The notes beneath the pieces were generated by a model. It had not been told where the DNA came from, made no database searches, and was given only the letters and a program-made list of their open reading frames with translations. A program made the translations under genes and the position numbers. Shown piece by piece: positions 36,201-49,200 of a stretch of DNA of 64,000 nt (position 1 is the first letter of the stretch; every line of letters begins with the position of its first letter). The DNA comes from Oopsacas minuta (taxonomy: Eukaryota > Porifera > Hexactinellida > Lyssacinosida > Leucopsacidae): contig JAKMXF010000341.1 in NCBI GenBank assembly GCA_024704765.1, positions 62,001-126,000 on the forward strand, given 5' to 3'.

Positions 36201-39200
36201 TATCCGGAATAATACCAGTAGACTCATATGAAGTAGATATACCAGCTCTATTAACAACCTCTACTCTTACTATGTACTCACTACCTACTGCTAACTGAAT
36301 ATTCGTATCAGTCCAGCAGGTTAATTGTCCAGACTCTCCTATAACTTGAGGCTGTATTGGGATCTGCTTATTATTAGCTGGGTAGAATTGAGACTTAGAT
36401 CCTTCTGTTCTGACGTAAACAGATAACAGGTATTCTTCTATACCAGACTCAGGGTCTATCATTATCCAAGATGCTTGAAGTGAATCGATTGATAACTGAT
36501 AGTTCTGATCTCTGGATGAATCTCCTCCATCGTACAAATATATTGATATAGGAGGAGTCAAATCAATAAGGAAGCCTAAGTAAGAATACATAGTTAGAAA
36601 TAATGAATGTTTGATATAGGTTGCCCGATCGGAGCCTGAGGCCCGTTGCGATGTTTGATATTATGGAATCTGGAAGTTGATACATGAGTTAAAATTTGTT
36701 TCTAATGTAAAGCTAATCATTGAAATCCAATGGGAACTGTTAGAATAGTATTACAGTAGTTGAAAATATCTGAAATTTTGTATGTAATATGGACATTTAC
36801 TAGTTTATCACTTAATTAAAAATGAAAAAATCTCAAATCACCGGCTGTACCGACGTAATTTTCCTAAGGCAACCGGATTCAGCGTAATTTGGTACCCCAT
36901 ATCTCTGTTGAGAGAAAGTCTCTACTAATATTTAGAAATTTGGATAATTTGTTTACTTTATATTCAGAAATCAACAATAAATTTACATATGAGAAATTTG
37001 AGGGTGTTAAATTCGGATTCAGCGTACTCAAATACCCATGCAGCTATACATGGGTATTTGAAGAGCAAGTCTCTACGTATATTTTGATATTTCAATTATT
37101 TGTTTACTTTCTATTCATGAAAACAACAATAAATGTAAATTTGACAAACTTTATGATCATGCGAAATCGGATTCAGCGTACTTGATTATTTCTATATGTA
37201 GCATGCTTCTAGCATGCTTTTGAATTTCATAGAAATGTATGAGAAATTGGAAATTTGATTAATCACCTAAAAGGTGTGAAAATATACACATCAAAATTTT
37301 CAAATGTCAGGTACACAACTAGATGTTACTACGAGTATACCTGCCAAATTTCGAGTCTTAATCTCCAAAGGTGTGAACAGGAGAGCGAACACATATTTAT
37401 AAAAATATACCTACCGACTAAGACGGTCAGCCATTTTAGAACTGACTATAGTATAGTCAGCACAGCAATAATTAGGAGTGAAAGTAAACAATATAGACTA
37501 ACAATATTTATCTGTAACTAGTAACATTCTTAACACCTACTTAACCTCTTATATATTAAAATTCACACTTGCACACTCTAAGATTTAGTAAGAAGGTTTG
37601 GGATTATTTGAGGTTCAATCGAGTTCAAAGAATATAAATTCTATAAATTCTATAAATTCTATAATTTCTATATTACCTTGACTAATAACAGCAGTAGTTC
37701 GAGTAGCTCCATCTTGTGCAACTATATCAGTCCTAACAAATGTACCATCAGGAAAGTGGAAGTGTTTAACATCAATTTGACTAGCCAGGCCTACTGACTC
37801 TGAATCTTGTGCGATGCTGAATTTCACCTAAAAATATAAAGAATAATACTCATTAACCAGGTAGCAGGTACGGATAGCAAATGTGTATAGAAAGTGATAT
37901 GTATGGTCACACTGCTGTTAATATGCTAGTAATATCCGATTGGAGTATTCTCAATATGATAATTTAAAGTGTCTGTATGTCCTGGCTTTGTTGCAGTCAA
38001 TATTCAATTAACTTGTCATATATGCTACGAAAGATGTTACCATCTCCATGATTTCTAGTATATACAAGGAATTCAGTTCGTTGGCCACTATTTTGAATAT
38101 TTATATTAGCTCTAGCAAATTAAAATCAAATGCAAACTTACACTAGCTGGCGGTATGAAGGGCGGTTTAATAGGAATAACAGAGTTGTTAGAAGGAACAG
38201 GACAAGTTTGATTAAGATTTGGATTCCCGTCAGAAGGCAAATACTTGAGTACTTGAGCAATGTATATAGTAGCATTATACTGAGCTATACCAGACTCAGG
38301 GTCTGAGAAGTTACTCCACACGGCCTGTACTGTTGTAGGTTTATATGTATAGTTTAGACTTCCATTGATATTCAGACCATCTCTAACAAACCCAGCTATA
38401 GGGTTAGTTAGATCTACGAGTACTCCATTAGAAGAAGCAGTTGTATTCCTTGGATGATCTGTATCAGCATTGAATGCTATTATAGTTGAGTAGTATGTGG
38501 TGTTGTGTGTTAGATTCAGACCACTTCTGCACATAGACTCCTGGTCATTCGGGAGATTGCTTGTGAAGGGAACTGTATTGGAGAGTCCAGGTGATGTTCC
38601 AGCTCCCCAGCGGTATGCAGATATTCCTGATTCAGGATCAAAGAAGTTCCTCCACTTCACACAGAGAGTAGAACTAGAAGGTTGATATTTCCAATCTGAA
38701 TTCCCAACCCCGTCCCCATCTAGAACCTGTCCTGCTATAGGTGGAGTACGATCTACTTGAATAGGGATAGGTCCAAATGCTGTACTCTCCAGATCAACTA
38801 CAATAAACAATAATATGGCATCCATTATTGCACAGATTCTACAGACGACCCTCGTTAAGAAGAACTGAGCATGGAGTGGTGAAAATATTACTCAAAAGAC
38901 CAATGAAACCTAATCCATTTTTCGCACTTACATCTTGTGAATAACAATTACAGTATAACAGCAATCATTCTGGACACAGTTTCTATTGAAAACTTTAAAT
39001 AATAGCTAGCTACATCTAATCCAGAAGTATTCTTTGCAATTAGGTTAAAGACTCTTAGCATTGTCGATGATATGCTGTTTTATATGCGAATACTAACCAA
39101 CAGCCAAAGGGTGTGAAAATATGAATAATCATATGAAAACCCTCGTATCTTTGTAAAATTCAGGCCTGATAATGCCAAAATTTGACTCTACGTAAACAAT

Positions 39201-42200
39201 TAACCCTGACAACATGCTGAAACGGTGTGAAAAATATGATTAATCACCAAAAAGGTGTAAAATTCACTAAAAATTCGTACCCCAAGTAAATATCTACACG
39301 CTAAAATATATGTACTAATTTTCATGGTAATCGTACTAGATTTTGCATTAAAGTACGTCCCACATTGTTCATGCCTTTAGGTTAAGTCTTCTCGCTATAG
39401 GACCGGCACTAGAAACAAACCTACCATTATTAACAGCTCTAATCCTAATGAATGCTCTCGTTCCATCCTTTACATTGATCTGATGCAGGAGAGTAGCAGT
39501 GTTGTTAGTGAATATCTTCTCCCAACTCTGTACAAGCGTGTCACTATAGGTTAAGCCAGCTCCTACATACACCTGCTGCAGGCCAGACTGGTTATCTCTA
39601 ATGACAAAAGAAATATTCTATTTAACGACACTGTACTACTTAACAAGCAAAATATGCCTGAACATGGCCATAGGTTGAAACAGGAATCAAAAGTGGAATA
39701 ATAATAGAAAATTTGTGAAAAGACGATAACATGTGCTTCACAAGTCTTATTGAAATTATAGACCTGATATTATCAACTTTATAATTTCTCAAAGATATAA
39801 TCACATATTTGCAAATAGAATTCTCATTAAAATTGTCAAATAAGTATTTTAACAGTACTCACACTGCGTGATAGTAGAATGTAGATATATTAGACGTCTC
39901 GTTGTAAGCTATCAGCTTAACAGTATAAATGACAGGTCGAGTAGTATCAATGATATAGGGTGTAGAGTGACAGAGAGCCAGAACTCCAGAACCTCCAAAT
40001 ATAACTTGATTAAGTGCCTGTACGGTAGCATAGTATATACCGTCATCAAAGTGCTGTTCTATTCTACCTTGTACCGGATCACTAAGAACTGTGGTAGCAT
40101 CTGCTCGAGGATCTCTTGGCGATAAAGCTAAATTTCCACAGTATTCGTAGCCCAGAGACCAAGTGTAGGCATATATATCTAGTAGAAAGAATTGGTTAAG
40201 AAAAATTTAAGTCATAAAGTACCATGTTGAAATACTAATAGCAAATCTGGATTTTACGCACGTACATATGAATAGGTAACAAAGATAATTGTTACGAATT
40301 GCAAATTTTAAACTTGTAAATGAAGTTCAGCCAAAATAACTACATTTGAGCGATTGTATTACATATTTATTTGATAATAACTCACCTGACTCATTATCAT
40401 GGAAACCAAAGAATGTAATGCTCACAAATGAGTTAAGCCTGGTGTACTTTAGTTCAACTTTAATACTCGGACCATTGAATATGCAATCAGATCCAATTCC
40501 ATCTACAACAATTCTATAATTCTTCTCTGGGGTAACATGCACACAACGTTGGTTGATAGCAGCAGTACATCCAGCAGCGATGAAATCATCTCTTGACACA
40601 TTAGCAATAGTTCCAGGCTCCGGTGGAGTAAAGTCAATGAGTATACCCTCAGAACTGAGATAGTTGTCATAAGCTAGCGAATTATTAACATATACATTCA
40701 GGAAGTATAGCTCATTATGAACTAGAGGGAGATTATCGTGTGTGAAGTTCTTGTGACTACCTATCCCTTTCCTCTCATAATAATCAAACTCGTTAGATGT
40801 TTGTATCTCTATATCAGAAGCTCCAGCAATCTCAGATAGAATCTGACAAGTTTTTAGTATGTGAGCATAATTAAAAGAAAAACAGTCATCTGGAAAAGTA
40901 GCACACTCCTTAACACAATCATCTATAGATTTTACAGTAATTGTCTTGAATGAAGGGACACCTAAGCGCTTATCAGGGAACATAATGTAATCACTCAATG
41001 TATTAGCGGTATTGCTCAGGCCGGTTACTTGATCAAACGTAAACGATGTAAAAGGTATAATTTGGTCTCCAAATGCACCTTGTGCATAACCTATACTAAC
41101 AAATTGCTCAATAATCGGAGTAGCGTCTAGCACAACTGAATCTCCAAATAACAGAGTGGGATTACTGGAGTACATATAGTTGAACTTTACTCTACCAAGA
41201 GGAAGAGTAGTATCGTAATCAGCTAGACTACATTGTGAAGCAGTAGCTATACCCTGAGAATTGGAGCCTTTAGCAGTCCAGTATAATGGAACACCTGATA
41301 CGAGTTCTTTAGCTTTAAGTACAGTACTTCCAGACATCCTATCATCTTTAACCAAATCCTCTCCACCTCGATAAGTACCAACTGAGTAGCTGAGCTGAAC
41401 CTGACTCTTATCATCTGCTACAACAATCTGTAGGATAAAAGCTGGATCAGTGTAGTCTCTACCTCCTACCTGAGTGACAGTACATGGAGTAGTTCCTGAA
41501 GTAGATGTAGTATCAGTCTGTTTCTGAGAAGCCACAATAGTATTTGTGGTATTCGAAACGTCAGAAATGGGTGAGAATTCAGGAGGAGATTTATCTTCGT
41601 TAGCATTAGAAATTTGGAGCAGTGTTAACTTAATTGATGGTGCTGTCCAACTGAATATTAACTTATCGAATAAAGTCTTATGAATGGTTGTGAATAATAA
41701 GTTAATAGTTATCTTGAGATAGACATGCAGTGATATGGATAAGGGAATTAAATCAAGTTTAATCTGTATTGTTATTGCGAGTGGGAATTGTTTGAATCCA
41801 ATAGAAGCATTTGTAGGTAGATGAGTATCCATTAACTTACCAACGATATCAATTCCAGCTTCAAATATAGCCAGAGATATAGCAGCACTGCCAGATAATA
41901 GTAATGCTAGGTTAGGATCAGCTACTGCATTCGCTTTCATTGATAAGAAACATAATTTCACATTGATATCTACACCGAAACTACCATCAAGTGCAAATTG
42001 GAAGTGTAGAGGGACCGGTCCGATGAATAAATAGTCATTAATTTGGAAGAAGTTATGAGGCTGTGGAGTAATTGGAATATCACCACTAATGCAGAAATCA
42101 AATGAAGTTGGGAAATCAGTTTGTCCACTGCCAAGCGGATTTTTACCGCTAAGAATAGCATCTAATAAAGCTTGTAGGAAAATAGTCCGAAGATTCTGAG

Positions 42201-43200
42201 TTAACTCGCTAAGGCTGTTGGAAGATTCAGCAGAAGTTCCTGAATCGCCCAGGTCTTTGATGTAAGATACAAACTCACCAATACTCATACCATAGAAATC
42301 TGGTATCTCAACATCACAGCCTTCACCATTATCTCCATTCCCATTAGTTCCATTACCATTAGTTCCGTTTCCATTAGTTCCATTCCCATTAGTTCCGTTT
42401 CCATTAGTTCCATTACCATTAGTCAAATTTCCATTGAATCCAGTGGCTCTAGCTACTCTCGCCCCATTTCCATTGGTTCCATTTCCATTGCTCGTGCAAT
42501 TATTGACGTCTGGAATTGTGAATACGCTCCCTATCAATAACTGGACTGTGTAGAAACAATGTGAGTAATCTTCAGTAGCTTCATTAGGTTGACATAAATA
42601 TGCTGTAAAGTTTACATGGATATCTGATGTCTCTCTGATAATGTTCAGTGCAAGACTGACATTAGCTATTCCTTGGGTTTCAGGTGAATCTGTTGGTATA
42701 TCTAGCTCAAACCCTCCATCTCCATCAGGTAACTCAATAGTTCTATTCAAATCTTGGAAATTTAGCGAAAATGAAGGTTCACAGGGTAAAAGTGTGAGAG
42801 AGAAGTTGACTGAATATTTGAGAAAATCTAGCGTGAGAGAAGAAGCACATTTAACATTGAGACAATTTTTCGTGATTGTACACCATCGATCCTTAGGAAT
42901 TCCTTGTTGCAGATCAGTACATAGATCAGGAGGTAATGCTATTAACCTAGCAGTGAGCGTTTCCTTGTCTCCAGTTTGATCTTCACCTCTTAATTTCAAT
43001 GTGTTCTTAATAGAATCAATGTCCAGAAGTGAAGGATCACTCAGTTCTTGATCATCACAATCTAATGCGGCCTTAGCATTTTCTATAGAAGAATTAATAG
43101 CTGATACAAGCTTGTCAAGTGTAGGGCTATTAAACCCGGACAAGATTTGTAAGACTTGTCCTAGATTTAGTTCATCTACTGAAAAGTTGAATCCACTCTC

Positions 43201-43248
<48 letters not shown>

Positions 43249-46200
43249 GTCTCCATTCTCATCATCATCTCCATTCTCATCATCGTCTCCATTCTCATCA
43301 TCTGCCGATCTTCTAGCTTTTGTAGTTTTAGTTGGATATAACATCTGCTCTTGCTCTTTCGTAAAGTATTTCCCAAGACCTGAATCTCCTGGACGATTAC
43401 TGGGAGTGTTAGGACCATTAGAAGAAGCCTTAGGTAAAATCTTGTTTGTAGATTTTGGGTCGTCAGCCAAATCTTGCTCATAATTTGGTTCTGCATTTAC
43501 AGGCTTAGACGGATTGGTATTTCCTTCATCGACTGTCGGCTTATCACATTCAGTACCGCATGGCTGACGAGGACTTCCCATTTCACTTTTTTTAGGATCA
43601 GACCCAAGAGTACCCTGACGGATTACAATGTCTAAAATTTCTAATTTGTAATCATTGCAATCGCTAATCCACTTAGGTACCTCTAGTAGTCGTGGTTGCA
43701 AGAATTTAGCAGGACTTGTTGGATCTCCTTTAGATTTAGTCATCATTGTAAGGTGTACGAAGTTGGGTGAACATTTCGACTGAGTCACAGTGCCAATAGT
43801 AGTTCCTGAGTTAATATTAATACCTGCTTTAGTGATATTACTTATGAGACTGATATGATGAATTGCAATTACATATTTCTCAAGAGAGCCTCCAGGAAAT
43901 ATCAGAACTTGATTTGCTATCTTAGTCAAGTAAAGCCCTGTAACAGGAGCAAACAACGCCTCACCTTCTGGAATTTCTATTTGCATACCCTCTTTATAGG
44001 TTGTTGCATCACCAGACGTGGTTGGATAAAACCCGCATTGGCATTCAGTTGATTCACAACCATCTTCGCCTCTGATACTTCTAGGAAACTTTGAATTGAA
44101 TCTGGGGCCCAATAACTGTTCTATTAACCCCATAGCATCCTCATAAGCACCTTTCAATGTATTATACGCTTTTATGCCTGTTTTTATAATATTGACTGTA
44201 GAGGTAAACGCTGTTAAAAATGGTTCAACAATGTTTATTAATGGGGCAATCGGGGCAGTAAACTTTTCCAATGCATTCTCAAGATCTGAATAAGCCTTTT
44301 TACGAAGTACTGAAACATTCAAACCTGTTGCTTCTTCGAAACTAGAAATATCTGTGATTTCTGAAAACTGTTTCGCTTCTTGGATGAGTAAATCTTTTGT
44401 CTTAATGGTATCATTGTATACTCCCTTAAGTGTGTTTACTAAGTCCATCCATCCTCTAATATGTGATCCCTGAAACTTAGCCGCATTCAACAGAATATCC
44501 TTACATTCTATTACCCCATCAAAAGCTGTCTTTAACTGAAACACAGATGATGTAACATCTGCAATAGCAGTGAGTGGATTATCAAAGAATTTAGCTATCG
44601 CATCGACTATTGTTTCGATGGAGGTTTTTATTGTACCCCCAACCCAAGGTAGAGTAACTGTTGCACAGCTGGATATTTCTTGATAAAATTTCAATACATC
44701 ACCTCGTACATCACTAAATGTAGACTTGATTTTGTCTATTAGTGTTAGTGCACTCTTAACGAAAGGGATTTGTTGTAACGTAACGAGTAGTTTACGTAAT
44801 TCAGCAGAAACTACCAAATTCTTAATTAATCCGGGGAATTCCTTTACTGCAACTTCAATTTCATGAAACACATATCTCAAATCAATTCCATGCTGAAAAG
44901 CAGTTCTAAAATCGACAATTGCCGACTTTACAGCACCAACTACAGCGCCTATTGTATTGTCGTATAAATGTGCAAGATTGGTAAAAGAATTGATACCTAA
45001 TTCCTGCAGAATATTCAGATTATATTCAATATGCCCTTTGAAGCAAACCTGTGCAAGGAATACATTAAGAGTAAGATCAACGAAACCGATCCCAACTTTG
45101 AAATAAGCTTCGTCGAATACATCTATAGAAAATTTACCACTTAAGGGCTTGATATCAAGATCCATGATATTACGTACAACTAAACCCATAGAAGCGCCGA
45201 ACTCGGAACTTCCTATTGATTTCTTCCAATTGAAACTCGGAGTTTGTAAATGGAAAGAGAGAGCATCGAATATACTGAATCTCCTAATTCTTCTTTTGCT
45301 GGCATCGACAGGAGACTGCTGAGCATTAGTATAGTTATGGAAGTCGGATAGGATATCTGACATAGAGTCTGCTCTGGGGTGCTTTTGGTATTGTAGGGTA
45401 GCTTCATAGCGAACTACTTCCTCTTCATCAACCAATGCTGCTGATAATATAGTATCTGCTGCCTGTATATGTAGTAAATTAAACACAGGTATATTATAAA
45501 TACATATAGTTACCCTGTCTATAACTACTACGCTATACAGTAATCACCTGTAAATGAGGTCACTTTTGCCTAGTTATTGGTGACTATTATTAGCCATTAG
45601 CAGGTTCCTCTATACTAAAAATGTATTCACGCGGAATTAAGTAGATTTTATAGGCAAATTTTTGATAATCATAATATCACATGATTAATAATAGTATTTT
45701 AAAATATTCTTTTCGTACATACCTTCTCTAGAAAACGATCCTAGAGGTTTGTTTCCAACGAATATGCTGTATGATTGTTAAATAATCCCGAAATTTAATA
45801 ATTCTCTATCGGCACACATTTTATCGAATAAACATAATTTGTAAGTAATAATAGAGCAAAAGCCCTCTTCCTATGTCACTGGTAGATTTAGTTCACATGC
45901 GAATATACCTAGAATAAAGTAATTTACTCGTACATAGTAAATACCTCGTCAGTATGATATTTCCTCAATGAATGAACAGCAGATCTCCTGAGGAGAGAAG
46001 GAACATGCTTAGACTCTACATAACTCTTAATCAGATTGAAGCTATTCTCGTGACCGGCATTACCCAGTGAGTGTATAAGGCTAGATTGTCTCAACATGCC
46101 TACACTATCAGTGGAGGGTCTGTTTGAATTATCCGTATTATCTCGTCTATATCTACAATATTTAATATTATAAGCATTATGTATAACTCAATTGGAACAC

Positions 46201-49200
46201 AAAGATAGTATCTAGTAATGAGATGCCACATTTGAAACGATGAAATTCAAAAGAGACGCATGCATTTGTCTGAACTTTATAGCATACAATGGTTAGACAG
46301 AGGTACCCACTTGCCCGAATTTGTAATATACATTTGTCCGAATTATAACCAACAACCAGAAATAACACATCCGGCTATGCCATTGCCCTATGGTCCTATC
46401 ACCCTAGTGTATCCTACATCGTTTCAGATTATTCATATTCAAGGTATCACTAACCTAATGTGATCATAAGGTAGTGTCATTCTGTGTAGCTTAGATAGGA
46501 TACGTTCAGACAGCAGAGGGTCTGATACTCTAAGAGAAGCACTCATGGCACCCAGAGCTAGCACTGCCATGTTAGAGAGTGTACTATTGTGGAGCTGTTT
46601 TGGAAAAGAGCTAGGATGGAAAGCTAACTGATCCATTACATCAATAGCAAAGAGAGAGGGTCTTTTCGTTGTGGCCAGATGTGGCAGTATTTTAAATGCC
46701 ATGTCTATCTCCACACAGTTTACATAGAGGAATGAGACGAGTATATACTGACAAGATGCTCTGTTACACATTCCTAGTGCATCTATCATAGTCAATACAT
46801 CTGAGCGTTTGTTAAAGGGACAGGACAAATAATCAACTGATAACTGAGTAATATCTTGCTCTTTCATCTGCTCTATGACATTGACTATCTTCCTAATTAA
46901 CTTAACACATTCTGCTGTTGTTTTTGGATAGCATTTCTCTGTCAGAGTTAGGTTGGATTGGATCTATCAATGAAAGATACCAGTACAAAATACATAGGAA
47001 TACTATTATCTGTATACAATTATTAATACATGATATCACCCGAGCTGACCGAGCAATTTATCATTTCAATGAATGTAGTTAAAGTACTCAACATCTTCAG
47101 GAGAATTACTATTCGAGTAAATACGGTAATAAATCGCTCTACAGATAATAATAGTTTCGAAAATTCCCTAAAGCATTGATCAGCAACACTTTGGCTGGCG
47201 GACAAGATGCAGAAAATTTGGGATATAGAAATATTATACGGCCATTCCCTAAACCGCTAGAATTATAGTCAGTGTATTTTAAACCATATCAGAGGGCACT
47301 TTGGGGTCTCTAATTTATAACGTGCTAAGTATCCAATATCATTACATTTTGTGGTGAGGGAATTCAATTGTTGGCAGGCCAGCTAAGCAAATCCTAAAAA
47401 AATTATTACAGTTGAAATCGTTATTTTTCATTTCTTTACACGAGGAATGAAGACAAAAAATGCGTTAAGTAAAATGATACAACAATATTTACAGATAAAA
47501 AAAGTATTTCTGTACAATTTATACGTTTTTAAGAGAAACTAATCTGAAACTCAAAATAGTTTGGTGTTAAAATAACCAAATTTCAATTGATACTAAACAA
47601 ATGCGAAATACCATTCCTTAAACTCAGAAATATCTCGTTGTATTATTATTTTTTCAGGATATTAGCTAGAACATCAAATTATTTTGCATTAATTTATAAC
47701 ACCTCAAGAGGTAACTATTTATATATAAAATAAACGTATCACTAATTATTGCTTGCAAGTATTCACATAATTCATTAGTATTCATGTTTGCAGTGAGGAG
47801 GAAATTTTATTTAGAATTATCATATTATGATTTCTACCTGAGTTTTAGCATTTTTGTATTGAATAGGACTTTTCACAACTCTTTGGGCTATAATACTGTC
47901 AAAAATGAGACCAGCAGGTTCTCGAATAGAAAGGGGATCAAATTTAGACATTGCTATCAGATATATCTTAGATAGACCGGTAGCCTTTATTTGAGGAGGT
48001 TTCTCTATCGAGTAGGATTCTGTTTCAGGAGTGTTAGATATCTTTGCAGTGTCCTGCACCCGAATCAACTCAATATGACCTAATCATAATATAAAGTGAT
48101 ACAGTGGAACCTGCAAAACCGACACTTGTTGGATTATGCATGCGAATTTGTATTATCGGAAGCTATTTCAGGTCAGAAACACTGTCAGATTATAGAGGTG
48201 TAGTTTATACAGGTTCTACTGTAATTCTCAATTGTTGTTTGTGCAAACTAAAGGTAAATAACATAATTCAAATAAATGTAAGAATAGTAACAAACCAGTT
48301 TCTGTTTTTATTTGCATTTCTTTGCTTTGAGTATGATCTCTTTGAGGATCTCTCTTGATCTTCTTGTAAGTAACAACATTATTTCTCTCATTCACTTCAT
48401 ATCTACAGTACAAAGACTTACAGGTAAGAAATCTTATCTTAGCAAAAGTAATTTGACATATTTCAAAAATTTAATTAGAGCCAAAAATACAGTGCCCACC
48501 GGACAATCCGTTACATCATTCGCGGCGGATTATCCGGTGGGCACAATACTATTATACGTAACAATATATTACAAAGGAATTGGTGTATTATATTACAAAG
48601 GAATTGGTGTATGAAATTACAAGCCCAATGTGCTAAATTCTGCTTAATTACTACTTTCCGTTCCGATTGTTATCCACTCAGGTTGAACAAGCAATTTTAG
48701 ACAACTACTATTGTTAATACAGTGGAACTTCGTTAATACGAACACAGTTAATAAGAATTTCCAGATAAGATGAACAAACATTTGCACATAATCAGGTCCT
48801 TACAATGGAAATACAATGAGTATTACTCCGGTTAATACGAACCAGTGGCGGCGGAACCACGTGGGCTACGGGAGCTTAGCCCCCTAAATATCAGGCTTGT
48901 TGTATAAAATATTTCTCTGTATAAAAGCTAATTTCCTATTTACACATCAAATTCAGAAATGCTGTATATTGCCATTGAAAACTGTTAGAGTGAACTGTTC
49001 GTTGTGCTTGTTATTGATATAAATACTTTTGAGAATCCAATGCCCTTCAAATCAATAATATTACCTGTCATTTTTACGATTTCTGCCCCCCTGAAAAATA
49101 ATTCATTCCGCCTCCACTGATACGAACTCCGTAAAAGGCGAACAAAATTTGACGGTCCGTTGGTGTTCGTATTAACAAAGTTTCACTGTAATAATAAACA

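Noticed and set aside
36889-37521. Two plus-strand ORFs of 88-98 codons
   Set aside because: They lie in degraded DR1 repeat copies within an intron and have no protein-like features.
43112-43483. Poly-Ser ORF on the plus strand and poly-Met ORF on the minus strand
   Set aside because: Out-of-frame readings of the GAT microsatellite that encodes the Asp run of the giant protein.
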